Source: Bacteroidota bacterium
GTDB lineage: Bacteria > Bacteroidota > Bacteroidia > Chitinophagales > Chitinophagaceae
NCBI GenBank assembly: GCA_023429825.1
Contig: JAEZDC010000028.1
Location: 1-51,065, forward strand
Length of the DNA stretch: 51,065 nt
Direction: 5' to 3'
This document shows, piece by piece, positions 43,778-51,065 of the stretch. The notes under the pieces are model-generated. The model saw only the letters and a program-made list of their open reading frames with translations, made no database searches and was not told the DNA's origin. The first letter of the stretch is position 1, and every line of letters begins with the position of its first letter. The translations under genes and the position numbers were made by a program.

Positions 43778-43830
43778 ATGTTACCAGCTACATCACCTTC
43801 CTCAGCATTCGTTGCGTCGCACTCTTGTAC
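43778..43830 (+). repeat. Dispersed intergenic repeat, copy R6
   Basis: GTTGCGTCGCACTCTTGTAC at 43811-43830, with TATGTTACCAGCT at 43778-43790, as in R2. It begins right after the permease stop. Confidence 0.85.
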
Positions 43831-43869
43831 TTTCGGATACTCTGTGCATCAACTAAATCATCACCATCC

Positions 43870-44367
43870 ATGAAGCTCATCAAATTAGCAGTTATCAGCG
43901 CAATCGTTCTGTTTGTAATAATTACCCTTATAAGCCTTCTCCTTCCTTCTAATGTATTGGTCTCAAGAGCAGTTGACGCCAGGACTTCTGTTTCCAATGT
44001 AAAAGCAAAAACATTCAACCTCGCTAACTGGAAAGAATGGATGACTGATGCATCGGGCTCCGCTGCAGGTATTACCATGGATGGCTCATCCATCGATATT
44101 GCAGGAACCAGGATCACCCCTAAGGCCACTTCGGATTCAACTTTCATTACTCAATGGGAAAGCAGCAACAATAAGTTGCTCAGCACATTTCGCATTATCA
44201 AACATGATAATACTGATTCACTCATAACTGTTCAATGGCAGATGGAGCAAAAAGTAAAGTGGTATCCCTGGGAGAAATTTGCATCTATTACAAAAGATGA
44301 GATATGGGGCGGCGCCATGGAGAAAAGATTGGAAACACTTAAAAAAGTACTTGAGAGCAACAAGTAA
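43870..44367 (+). CDS. Membrane-anchored SRPBCC/polyketide-cyclase-like protein
   Basis: 165 residues from the ATG at 43870; the start at 43825 would lie almost inside repeat R6 and is rejected. One N-terminal membrane segment (about 5-25), then SNVLVSRAVDARTSVSNVKAKTFNLANWKEWM in part, which matches the start of START-like folds (...VFxxxxDxxNWxxW). It ends with an amphipathic helix (MEKRLETLKKVLES), as in this fold. A ligand is not evident. The sigma-factor promoter begins 27 nt after its stop. Confidence 0.75.
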   Translation: MKLIKLAVISAIVLFVIITLISLLLPSNVLVSRAVDARTSVSNVKAKTFNLANWKEWMTDASGSAAGITMDGSSIDIAGTRITPKATSDSTFITQWESSNNKLLSTFRIIKHDNTDSLITVQWQMEQKVKWYPWEKFASITKDEIWGGAMEKRLETLKKVLESNK

Positions 44368-44394
44368 CACCTCTTACAAATATTTTTACCGCAA

Positions 44395-44424
44395 TGCAAC
44401 GGTGGCAAAAAAGCCGTTGTCAAC
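44395..44424 (+). promoter_or_regulatory. ECF-type promoter of the sigma-factor gene
   Basis: TGCAAC (44395-44400) and GTCAAC (44419-44424), an 18-nt spacer. ECF promoters commonly have a GGAAC/GCAAC-like -35 and a GTC-containing -10. The same boxes with identical spacing lie before 46427. The predicted start of transcription is a few nt before the ATG at 44436. Confidence 0.75.
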
Positions 44425-44435
44425 CCTGCGGTGTA

Positions 44436-44990
44436 ATGAATTACCAACATCTCATAGAGTCTTGCTTAAAAGGAAAAGAATCTGCCCAAAAGCAATTGTA
44501 TGATGCATTTGCCAACCAGATGCTGGGAGTTTGTTATCGATATACCAAATCCATGGAAGATGCAGAAGATGTGATGCAGGAAGGGTTTGTAAGAGTCTTC
44601 AAAAATTTAGCGCAATACAAAGGCGAGGGAGAATTAGGTGCATGGATCAGGAAGATCATGGTGAATACAGCTTTGAACTTTCTAAAAAAGCACAAAGCTT
44701 ATCGTGAAGAGTTGTTGATCAAAGAAGAAGTATTACACCCTGTGAGCAGTGACAACCCTGCCATTAGTTTACAGGCGAAAGAACTGGTGCAAATGATAAG
44801 GCAATTGCCAACCGGTTATCAAACTATTTTCAATCTATATGCAGTAGAAGGTTATACGCATGTTGAGATCGGGCAAATATTGGGTATAAGTGAGGGTACA
44901 AGCCGATCACAATATATGAGAGCGAGAAATGTATTGATAGAGTGGATAGAGGCTGAATCAAGAGACCAAAAAAAGATCTGTTATGGCTGA
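44436..44990 (+). CDS. ECF RNA-polymerase sigma factor
   Basis: 184 residues from the ATG at 44436. The longer in-frame ATG at 44394 overlaps the -35 box of the promoter, so it is rejected. Region 2 (about 8-80) opens LIESCLKGKESAQKQLYDAFA and has EDAEDVMQEGFVRVF and AWIRKIMVNTALNFLKKH; region 4 (about 118-170) has LPTGYQTIFNLYAVEGYTHVEIG and GISEGTSRSQYMRAR. It is a Bacteroidota-type ECF factor. Its last 8 nt overlap the anti-sigma gene. The promoter match suggests it drives its own gene and the lipoprotein gene at 46427. Confidence 0.95.
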   Translation: MNYQHLIESCLKGKESAQKQLYDAFANQMLGVCYRYTKSMEDAEDVMQEGFVRVFKNLAQYKGEGELGAWIRKIMVNTALNFLKKHKAYREELLIKEEVLHPVSSDNPAISLQAKELVQMIRQLPTGYQTIFNLYAVEGYTHVEIGQILGISEGTSRSQYMRARNVLIEWIEAESRDQKKICYG

Positions 44991-46359
44991 TCAGAATTTT
45001 GAACAACAGGCTAAACAATTGCTTGGAGAGTTTGAACTTACTCCAAAGAAAGAACTATGGGAGAAAGTTCGAAAAGAAATACAACCTGAAAAACGCAAAA
45101 GAAGATTTGTGTTTTGGTGGCTGCTGCCAGTGATCATGGCAGGAGCTTCTTTTATCTATTACCTGGCAGGTGATACTAAACAAAAAATTTCTGATGCTTC
45201 CATTCAGCCCACATCAGTTACAAGTAAAAATGAGAATAGCATCAATGATAAAAATACCGATAATAGCAACAGCAACTTAAATTCTACACCTGTTGAACTT
45301 GCAAGTACTGATCAAAATGAAGAAACATCTTCAGTAACTAAAGTAAGAAGCAATACTCATAATGCATCCAACGGCTCGAAACCATATAACTTGAGTACTA
45401 CAAAAACTTTTACAAAAGAAGACGCTCCTACACTTTCAGCAAAAACAACTCTCAACGAACAAAGCAAAGCGACAACAGAAATACCTTCCACCAGTATCGT
45501 TTCAAAAAAGAATGAAGAATCCAGAGCAAGTGATTCTGGCGATATAACCGAGTTGCCAAAGCCCCTAATGAAACAACAAAAAGAGGATGCTGTTGTAGAC
45601 TCAAGTGCAACTCCTACTCTTATTGTTAAACCGTCTTTAAAGAAGAATAAATGGATACTGGGTATCACAACCGAACTAGGTATTACAAATAAAGCTGCGG
45701 GCTTCTCAACTGATAAAGCGATGGACGTACCAAATAGTTTTCCGTCAACAGGCTCGGGGTCATCATCAGTTGGTGGTTCATTTAGGAATACTTACAGCTA
45801 TAATAAAGGCGTTTCCATTTCTATCGGCGGCGTAGCCCGGGTAGCACTTTCAAAACCATTCCACTTTAATTCATCTCTTGCCTACCGTTATCAATCATAC
45901 GCTGTTAAGCAGGAAGTTTATAAAGACTCGTTTGTTGGACCCAATTTATTTTCAACTACAAAGCTTTATGATTCTTCTGCCATAGTTAAATTACATTCAG
46001 CGAGTTTGTATACAGGAATAAGTCTGCAGGTGCTGAAACTCCATAATCATAAACTACTTCTGAATTTAGGTTTAGACAATTCATTTCTTTTTGCGGCGAA
46101 ACGATCGGTTAATAGTCTGAGCCAATTTACCGGAGGTCCTTTCTCAAATATGGATAAAAGTTTTACTTCATTAAAAGGCTTTCAAAAGTGGCAACCTTAT
46201 CTCAAAACATCTGTAACAATAGAACTTGAACGCAAAAAGAGTTTGCTGCAATTCTCGCCATACATGCAGTACGGGCTAAGAGATATTGAGTCAACCAGGG
46301 TTCCGCGGAACAGGTTAACCTCCTATGGGGTTTCTGCATCATATTTCTTCAAAAAATAG
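44983..46359 (+). CDS. Trans-envelope anti-sigma factor: inner-membrane segment, long periplasmic linker, outer-membrane barrel
   Basis: 458 residues. Residues 1-42 are a basic, helical cytoplasmic part (FEQQAKQLLGEFELTPKKELW, then KVRKEIQPEKRKRR), suited to binding the sigma factor. One membrane helix lies at about 43-63 (FVFWWLLPVIMAGASFIYY). Residues 64-215 are a low-complexity Ser/Thr/Asn/Lys linker. From about 220 to 458 the sequence alternates like an outer-membrane barrel (KNKWILGITTELGITN, ISIGGVARVALS, YSYNKGV, final GVSASYFFKK). This matches the dual-membrane-spanning anti-sigma architecture reported in Bacteroides thetaiotaomicron. It overlaps the sigma gene by 8 nt, so the two are coupled. 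Confidence 0.85.
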   Translation: MADQNFEQQAKQLLGEFELTPKKELWEKVRKEIQPEKRKRRFVFWWLLPVIMAGASFIYYLAGDTKQKISDASIQPTSVTSKNENSINDKNTDNSNSNLNSTPVELASTDQNEETSSVTKVRSNTHNASNGSKPYNLSTTKTFTKEDAPTLSAKTTLNEQSKATTEIPSTSIVSKKNEESRASDSGDITELPKPLMKQQKEDAVVDSSATPTLIVKPSLKKNKWILGITTELGITNKAAGFSTDKAMDVPNSFPSTGSGSSSVGGSFRNTYSYNKGVSISIGGVARVALSKPFHFNSSLAYRYQSYAVKQEVYKDSFVGPNLFSTTKLYDSSAIVKLHSASLYTGISLQVLKLHNHKLLLNLGLDNSFLFAAKRSVNSLSQFTGGPFSNMDKSFTSLKGFQKWQPYLKTSVTIELERKKSLLQFSPYMQYGLRDIESTRVPRNRLTSYGVSASYFFKK

Positions 46360-46380
46360 AAACATAATTTTTTACAAAAA

Positions 46381-46410
46381 TGCAACGCTTTGAAAAAAGG
46401 CGGGGTCAAC
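46381..46410 (+). promoter_or_regulatory. ECF-type promoter of the LVIVD lipoprotein gene
   Basis: TGCAAC (46381-46386), 18 nt, GTCAAC (46405-46410), followed by ATG at 46427. Boxes and spacing are identical to those at 44395-44424, and the spacers share a central run of six A. Confidence 0.75.
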
Positions 46411-46426
46411 TTTCAAAATCATTCTT

Positions 46427-47662
46427 ATGAGATCAAAAAAAATATCACTATCCTTTTTGCTACTGTTGGCTATAACGCTCAATGGATGCTTAAAAGATTC
46501 AATTGTGGAGTCGTTTACATTCTATCGCCCGGTGTATAGAACAAAAGCAGAAGTGCGGGCAAATATTAAAAGTAATACGCCACAATCGCTTAAACAACCT
46601 GGCAAACTTTACATAAGAGGCAATTATATTTTTTTAAATGATATAAACCGCGGCATTCATGTGATCGATTATTCTAATCCGGCATCACCAAAAAATATTG
46701 GCTTTATAGCCATCCCCGGAAATGCTGATCTAGCAGTGAAAGGAAATTACCTGTATGCAGATCATTATACTGATCTGGTTACCCTGGATATTTCAAACCC
46801 GCAAAACGTAACCGCAGTAAAATTCAACAATGGTGTATTTCCTGAAAACGTGTATACAGCAGATACAGGTAAGATCGTGGTTGAATGGATAAGAGTAGAT
46901 ACTACTGTAAGGAGATCAGAAAAATATAATCTTGAAAAAGATCTAATGGCCAGTGGTGCACTTTTTGGATCAGCAGTGAATAATTCATCACCTGGTGGCA
47001 GCGCAGGAAAAGGCGGTTCAATGGCGAGATTTACATTATTGAACGATCGGTTATATACAGTATCTCATACTGACCTAAAAGTGTTTAATACTACGGTAGC
47101 AAACGATCCCCAGTACGTAAAAAAAATAGGCTTGAATGCATGGGATATTGAAACGATCTATCCATTCCAAAATAAGCTGTTCATCGGATCGCAAAGTGGC
47201 ATGTATATTTATTCAGTGAGCAATCCTGATAACCCTTCTGCAGCTGGCCAGTTTGTCCATGCCCGTTCTTGTGACCCTGTGATTGCAGATGGAAACTATG
47301 CATATGTTACATTAAGATCAGGCACCACATGCCAGGGCTTTACTAACCAGCTTGAAGTTGTGAATATCTCTAACTTAAGCGCTCCTTCCTTAGTAAAGAC
47401 ATATCCGTTCACAAATCCACGTGGACTTTCGAAAGATGGCAATTACCTATTTATATGTGATGGCACGGATGGATTAAAAGTGCTGAATGCATCAGACGCA
47501 GCAAACATCACCTCAGTTAAAACAATTGGCGGAATGGAAACCTACGATGTAATTGCTTTTAATAACATAGCTATTACTGTTGCTAAAGATGGATTATACC
47601 TGGTGGATTATACAAATGCTGCAGACATAAAAATTATCAGTAAGATCACCGTAAGTAAATAA
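46427..47662 (+). CDS. LVIVD-repeat lipoprotein
   Basis: 411 residues. Lipoprotein signal MRSKKISLSFLLLLAITLNGC with Cys21. The body carries LVIVD-type propeller repeats, for example GNYIFLNDINRGIHVIDYSNPASP, DLAVKGNYLYADHYTDLVTLD, NKLFIGSQSGMYIYSVSNPDNPS in part, and GNYLFICDGTDGLKVLNASD. These repeats form a beta-propeller at the outer membrane or cell surface in Bacteroidota. It has its own ECF-type promoter, and the barrel gene follows 2 nt after it. A target or sensing role in the sigma/anti-sigma circuit is likely (inference). Confidence 0.88.
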   Translation: MRSKKISLSFLLLLAITLNGCLKDSIVESFTFYRPVYRTKAEVRANIKSNTPQSLKQPGKLYIRGNYIFLNDINRGIHVIDYSNPASPKNIGFIAIPGNADLAVKGNYLYADHYTDLVTLDISNPQNVTAVKFNNGVFPENVYTADTGKIVVEWIRVDTTVRRSEKYNLEKDLMASGALFGSAVNNSSPGGSAGKGGSMARFTLLNDRLYTVSHTDLKVFNTTVANDPQYVKKIGLNAWDIETIYPFQNKLFIGSQSGMYIYSVSNPDNPSAAGQFVHARSCDPVIADGNYAYVTLRSGTTCQGFTNQLEVVNISNLSAPSLVKTYPFTNPRGLSKDGNYLFICDGTDGLKVLNASDAANITSVKTIGGMETYDVIAFNNIAITVAKDGLYLVDYTNAADIKIISKITVSK

Positions 47663-47664
47663 GC

Positions 47665-48288
47665 ATGAAAACAAAAAATAAAACCCTGCATACATCGCTT
47701 TGCAAGGCCCTATTCATTATAGCTACATTTTTGATTAGTAGCAATACTGCCTTCAGCCAAAAACCTGGAGTTAAATATACAGGTACTATCGAAGGTGATG
47801 TATTGTTCGGTGCTTTTGAAAAGACCGGCTCAGTTCTTACGCATCATGGAATTGCATATAACAACTGGAAAGCTTCTGTGGGAACAGGATTAGATTTCTA
47901 CAGGTACCGTACAGTACCTGTGTTTTTGAATGTTCAAAGAAGTTTTAAGCTTGGCAAAACACAGTCCTTTGTAGAAGCATCAGGAGGAGTGAATATTGCT
48001 CATCCGACAGAAAGTGAAAAACTCAGAAATAATTGGTGGGGCATCTGGTGGCCTTCAATAGGCGATACTCTGAACTTTAATAACGGGTATTATTCAAGAC
48101 TTGGAGTAGGGTTAGTCTTAACGCCTAAAAGCAAAATAAAACTTACAACCAATGCGGGCTGGAGTTATAAAACGATCAGTGAACGTTACGAGGAATATGT
48201 TTACGATGGCGTACTGGTCAGGAAGGAAATACATACTAATCGCTATGGCTTGAATCGTTGGTATGTGGGAATTGGAATATCATTCTGA
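47665..48288 (+). CDS. Outer-membrane barrel-like exported protein
   Basis: 207 residues. Signal peptide about 1-31 (ending SNTAFSQ). The mature part alternates as in a barrel: IEGDVLFGAFEKTG, WKASVGTGLDFYRY, FVEASGGVNIAHP, YYSRLGVGLVLTPKSKI, and ends NRWYVGIGISF, with a terminal Phe. It is cotranscribed with the LVIVD lipoprotein (2-nt gap). Its end overlaps the convergent queG by 9 nt. No named family recognised. Confidence 0.8.
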   Translation: MKTKNKTLHTSLCKALFIIATFLISSNTAFSQKPGVKYTGTIEGDVLFGAFEKTGSVLTHHGIAYNNWKASVGTGLDFYRYRTVPVFLNVQRSFKLGKTQSFVEASGGVNIAHPTESEKLRNNWWGIWWPSIGDTLNFNNGYYSRLGVGLVLTPKSKIKLTTNAGWSYKTISERYEEYVYDGVLVRKEIHTNRYGLNRWYVGIGISF

Positions 48289-49227
48289 TGATAAGGGAAG
48301 GTGTTCAGCTTGCAGGAATTTTAGGTTGCGCTGAATGCCTTTCCATTTACTTCTTTTTAAGGGAGAGTTTTTAAATACCTGGTTAAAGTTTTCTTCAGTT
48401 AAGGTCTCCCATTCTTTAGTCGTAAAGTTCAGCACTTCATGTAAAGGAGTAAATTGAACTTCATTATGCGGTTTGCTAAACCTGTTCCATGGACATACGT
48501 CCTGGCAAACATCACAACCAAACATCCAGTTTTGAAATTTATCTTTCATGTCTGATGGGATCAAAGCATCTTTCAATTCGATAGTATAATAAGAGATGCA
48601 CTTACTGCCATTAATTACTTTATCATCCATAATTGCATCTGTCGGACAAGCATCTATACATTTGGTACAACTACCGCAGTAATCCTTTGCAAAAGGATCA
48701 TCATATTCAAGTTCTATATCTACAATGAGTGTAGCAATAAAAAAAAATGAACCTGAATGCTTAGTTACAAGGTTACCATTTCGTCCTATCCAGCCTAATC
48801 CGCTTCTTACAGCCCAACTTCTTTCAAGAACAGGGGCCGAATCCACAAAGCCTCTCCCGTTGATCTCTCCTATTTCTTTATTAAGTTGTTTCATGAAATC
48901 TTTCAGCTTAGCTTTTATCACTTCATGATAATCTCTCCCCCATGCATATTTCGAGATCTTCAGATCAGTATTCTGTGTTTGAGAAGGATAATAGTTTTTG
49001 AGTAAGGTAATGACAGACTTAGCTCCGGGAACGAGTTTGGTTGGATCCACCCTTAAATCAAAATAATTTTCCATGTAACTCATGCTTCCATGCATTGAGT
49101 TTTTTAGCCATCTTTCTAATCTTCTGGCATCTTCATTCAGCATCATAGCTTTAGATATACCACAATGATCGAAATCATTTTCTATGGCAGCTTTTCTTAC
49201 GATTTTACTATGAAAATGGCGGCTCAA
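48280..49227 (-). CDS. queG: Epoxyqueuosine reductase
   Basis: 315 residues. The B12-binding DUF1730 part has KNYYPSQTQ, KYAWGRDYHEVIK and FVDSAPVLERSWAVRSGLGWIGRN in part. The two 4Fe-4S motifs are CGSCTKCIDACP and CDVCQDVCPWN. QueG makes queuosine in tRNA from epoxyqueuosine. The start is a TTG at 49227: an in-frame stop lies four codons upstream and no ATG comes before codon 28, so TTG is needed to keep the N-terminal helix. An exact TAGTTTTG -7 box lies 14 nt upstream. Confidence 0.94.
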   Translation of the reverse strand: MSRHFHSKIVRKAAIENDFDHCGISKAMMLNEDARRLERWLKNSMHGSMSYMENYFDLRVDPTKLVPGAKSVITLLKNYYPSQTQNTDLKISKYAWGRDYHEVIKAKLKDFMKQLNKEIGEINGRGFVDSAPVLERSWAVRSGLGWIGRNGNLVTKHSGSFFFIATLIVDIELEYDDPFAKDYCGSCTKCIDACPTDAIMDDKVINGSKCISYYTIELKDALIPSDMKDKFQNWMFGCDVCQDVCPWNRFSKPHNEVQFTPLHEVLNFTTKEWETLTEENFNQVFKNSPLKRSKWKGIQRNLKFLQAEHLPLSSE

Positions 49228-49241
49228 GGCGTTAATTTATA

Positions 49242-49249
49242 CAAAACTA
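49242..49249 (-). promoter_or_regulatory. -7 box TAGTTTTG of queG
   Basis: Exact TAnnTTTG match on the minus strand, 14 nt before the TTG start of queG. Supports translation starting at 49227. Confidence 0.45.
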
Positions 49250-49299
49250 CTTTATATTTAAAACAGCATCTATTCTTTAACAATCCTAATAAACTGCAC

Positions 49300-51065
49300 A
49301 TGAGAAGTTTCTTTTGCTTTCTTACAATTGTACTGTCATTGTCTGCATCTGCACAGCTAAAACCGGTGAAATTGAAATTCGGTGATATTAAGCCAGCAGA
49401 TTTCGAACCAAAATTTTATGACATCGACACTGCTGCCTCAGCTATAGTTTTAGCTGACATCGGTGATTCAAAATTCGAAGGAAACAATGATGGTTTCTTT
49501 TCTCTTGTTTTTAAACACCATAAGCGCATTAGAATATTAAATAAGAATGGTTTTGACGCAGCTTCTATCTCAGTGGGCATTTATAACAGTGGTAATTCAG
49601 AAGAAAGATTGGATGATCTTGAAGCAGTAACGTATAATCTTGAAAATGGAAAAGTAGTTGCCACTAAACTTGATAAAGGATCTATCTTCAAAGACAAACT
49701 GAACAAATATTATACAACAAAAAAATTCACTTTCCCTAATCTCAAAGAAGGTTCTATTATTGAATACAGGTATACTATCACTTCTCCTTTTGTGCAATAT
49801 TTGAGATCGTGGGATTTCCAGGGAGGGCTCCCTCGGTTATGGAGCCAATACTCAGTTGAAATTCCCAGTTTACTTGATTATGTTCTTAGCCAGCAAGGAT
49901 ACCATGACTATGCCATCAACGATGCTAAAACTGATTATGAGAGTTACAATATAATGATTCCTTCATCCACAGGAAGAAGCGAAGTAACAAAATGGCAGGG
50001 TGCAACCTATAGAAATGTTTGGGCTGTACAAGATGTACCGGCATTAAAAAATGAGCCATTCACAACAACAATAGAAAATCATTTGCAGAAAATAGAGTTT
50101 CAGTTACGAGCTATCAGGTGGCCTAGTGGCAAAGTGGACCATTTTATGGGAGATTGGATGAAGTTTACCAGGGATCTTATGAATAGTGAAGACTTTGGCG
50201 CATCTCTAAATAAGAACAATGGCTTTTTTGATAATGAAGTAGACAAAGCGATTAACGGGGCAAAAGAAGATCAGCAGAAAGTGTATAATATTTATACTTA
50301 CGTACGGGATAATTTCACTTGCACTGATCATAGTGCCACGTGGTTAACAAGTCCTCTAAAGAAAATTTTCCAGTCTAAGAGTGGAAGCGTTGCAGATATA
50401 AATCTTCTATTGACTGCCATGTTAAAAAGTAAAGGCTTTGATGCTTCCCCGGTTTTACTGAGTACAACTGGTCACGGTAAAGCATCTGAATTATATCCTT
50501 TGATGACTAAGTTCAACTATGTTATCTGCAGAGTAAAAATTGGAGACAAGTATTACACGTTAGACGCTTCCAGGGAAAAACTTGGATTTGGTAAACTCCC
50601 CACCAACGTATACAATGGTTATGGTAGAGTTATCGCTGACATGCCGGAACTGGTAGACCTTTCTCCCAATAGCCTGAAAGAGTCAAAAATTACTTCACTC
50701 TTTATCATCAACGACGAAAAGAGTGGAGGATTGCTTGGATCATTCAGCTCAACATTGGGATATTATGAATCTTTCTCTGTTAGAAACAAATTGTCTAAAA
50801 CGTCTGCTGAAGAGTTTTTCAAAGAAATAAAAAAAGGCTATGGATTTGAGATAGACATAACTAATGCCGCCGCAGACTCCCTTAAATTGTATGAAGAGCC
50901 GGTAGGGATCAGGTACGATTTCAGCTTTAAGCCGGATGAGGATGTGATATACCTCAACCCCATGTTCTCCGAAGCCACAAAAGAAAACCTTTTCAAGTCT
51001 GCTGTACGCCAATACCCGGTAGAAATGCCTTTTTCGATTGATGAAGTGTATGTATTGAATATGGA
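49300..51065 (+). CDS. DUF3857/transglutaminase-like exported protein (C-terminus off the window)
   Basis: 588 codons are visible. Signal peptide MRSFFCFLTIVLSLSASAQ. The DUF3857 domain (about 55-240) has FSLVFKHHKRIRILNKNG, FPNLKEGSIIEYRYT and RSWDFQG. The transglutaminase-like domain (about 320-430) has VYNIYTYVRDNFTC, then KSGSVADINLLLTAMLKSKGF in part, HGKASELYPL and KYYTLDASRE. The position of the catalytic Cys is Val364 (SGSVAD), so although His and Asp remain, protease or transglutaminase activity is doubtful. Such Cys-less forms are common in Bacteroidota. A carbohydrate- or peptide-binding role in the periplasm is possible. Confidence 0.85.
   Translation, partial: MRSFFCFLTIVLSLSASAQLKPVKLKFGDIKPADFEPKFYDIDTAASAIVLADIGDSKFEGNNDGFFSLVFKHHKRIRILNKNGFDAASISVGIYNSGNSEERLDDLEAVTYNLENGKVVATKLDKGSIFKDKLNKYYTTKKFTFPNLKEGSIIEYRYTITSPFVQYLRSWDFQGGLPRLWSQYSVEIPSLLDYVLSQQGYHDYAINDAKTDYESYNIMIPSSTGRSEVTKWQGATYRNVWAVQDVPALKNEPFTTTIENHLQKIEFQLRAIRWPSGKVDHFMGDWMKFTRDLMNSEDFGASLNKNNGFFDNEVDKAINGAKEDQQKVYNIYTYVRDNFTCTDHSATWLTSPLKKIFQSKSGSVADINLLLTAMLKSKGFDASPVLLSTTGHGKASELYPLMTKFNYVICRVKIGDKYYTLDASREKLGFGKLPTNVYNGYGRVIADMPELVDLSPNSLKESKITSLFIINDEKSGGLLGSFSSTLGYYESFSVRNKLSKTSAEEFFKEIKKGYGFEIDITNAAADSLKLYEEPVGIRYDFSFKPDEDVIYLNPMFSEATKENLFKSAVRQYPVEMPFSIDEVYVLNM

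Noticed and set aside
15050..43830. The GTTGCGTCGCAC repeats as ends of insertion sequences or as tRNA fragments
   Set aside because: No transposase lies between any pair, orientations are mixed, and no cloverleaf can be drawn around the core.
44394..44436. Longer sigma factor starting at 44394
   Set aside because: That ATG overlaps the TGCAAC promoter box, and the 14 extra residues do not fit the family; the ATG at 44436 does.

Overview
The window looks like a chromosomal segment of a Bacteroidota bacterium, most likely of the Chitinophagaceae type. The evidence is internal: a giant secreted protein with SprB-like, HYR and 'GGSGNW' modules, a type IX secretion (T9SS) sorting tail, GIN, LVIVD and DUF3857 proteins, a LytS/LytTR sensor pair, an ECF sigma factor followed by an anti-sigma protein fused to an outer-membrane barrel, bacillithiol synthesis (bshC), and promoters of the TAnnTTTG type. 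No rRNA, tRNA, CRISPR array, transposase or phage gene was seen. Gene density is high and most of the window is core-genome-like.

Layout. 1-10365 (minus): a small secreted protein followed by a >3,170-codon secreted adhesin-like protein whose C-terminus lies off the left edge. 10664-13750: OmpA-like protein, GNAT and osmC (minus), csaA, ogt and a bacterial SET-domain protein. 13924-16339 (minus): histidine degradation genes hutI and hutG. 16458-17267: zinc-finger-like/T9SS-tail protein. 17318-19382 (minus): DtxR-family regulator, ZIP transporter and ubiX, with a palindrome over the promoter. 19544-25390: lipoprotein, GT35-like glucan enzyme, DPP-IV peptidase, GIN protein. 25425-31738: YdeI-like protein (minus), receiver protein plus panB, LytS/LytTR pair, purK-purE and a lipoprotein that overlaps purE. 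31728-34693 (minus): rimO and bshC. 34995-35977: two tandem barrel paralogues. 36097-40084 (minus): SpoU methyltransferase, UbiA/MqnP-like prenyltransferase, ruvX, def, and two exported proteins. 40343-44367: M28 peptidase, miaE, ABC-2 permease, SRPBCC-like protein. 44436-48288: ECF sigma factor, trans-envelope anti-sigma, LVIVD lipoprotein and barrel protein. 48280-49227 (minus): queG. 49300 to the right edge: DUF3857/transglutaminase-like protein, truncated by the window.

The most interesting points are: (1) the sigma/anti-sigma/LVIVD/barrel cluster, in which two promoters share TGCAAC and GTCAAC boxes at exactly the same spacing, suggesting a small autoregulated envelope-sensing regulon; (2) the giant protein, in which propeller-like segments are inserted inside Ig/HYR-type domains at equivalent points; (3) an intergenic repeat family built on GTTGCGTCGCACTCTTGTAC with about eight copies in 29 kb; (4) a GT35-family enzyme with Thr where the PLP-binding Lys belongs; and (5) many -7 boxes only 4-5 nt from start codons, implying leaderless mRNAs. 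All functional calls come from reading motifs; no database search was possible.
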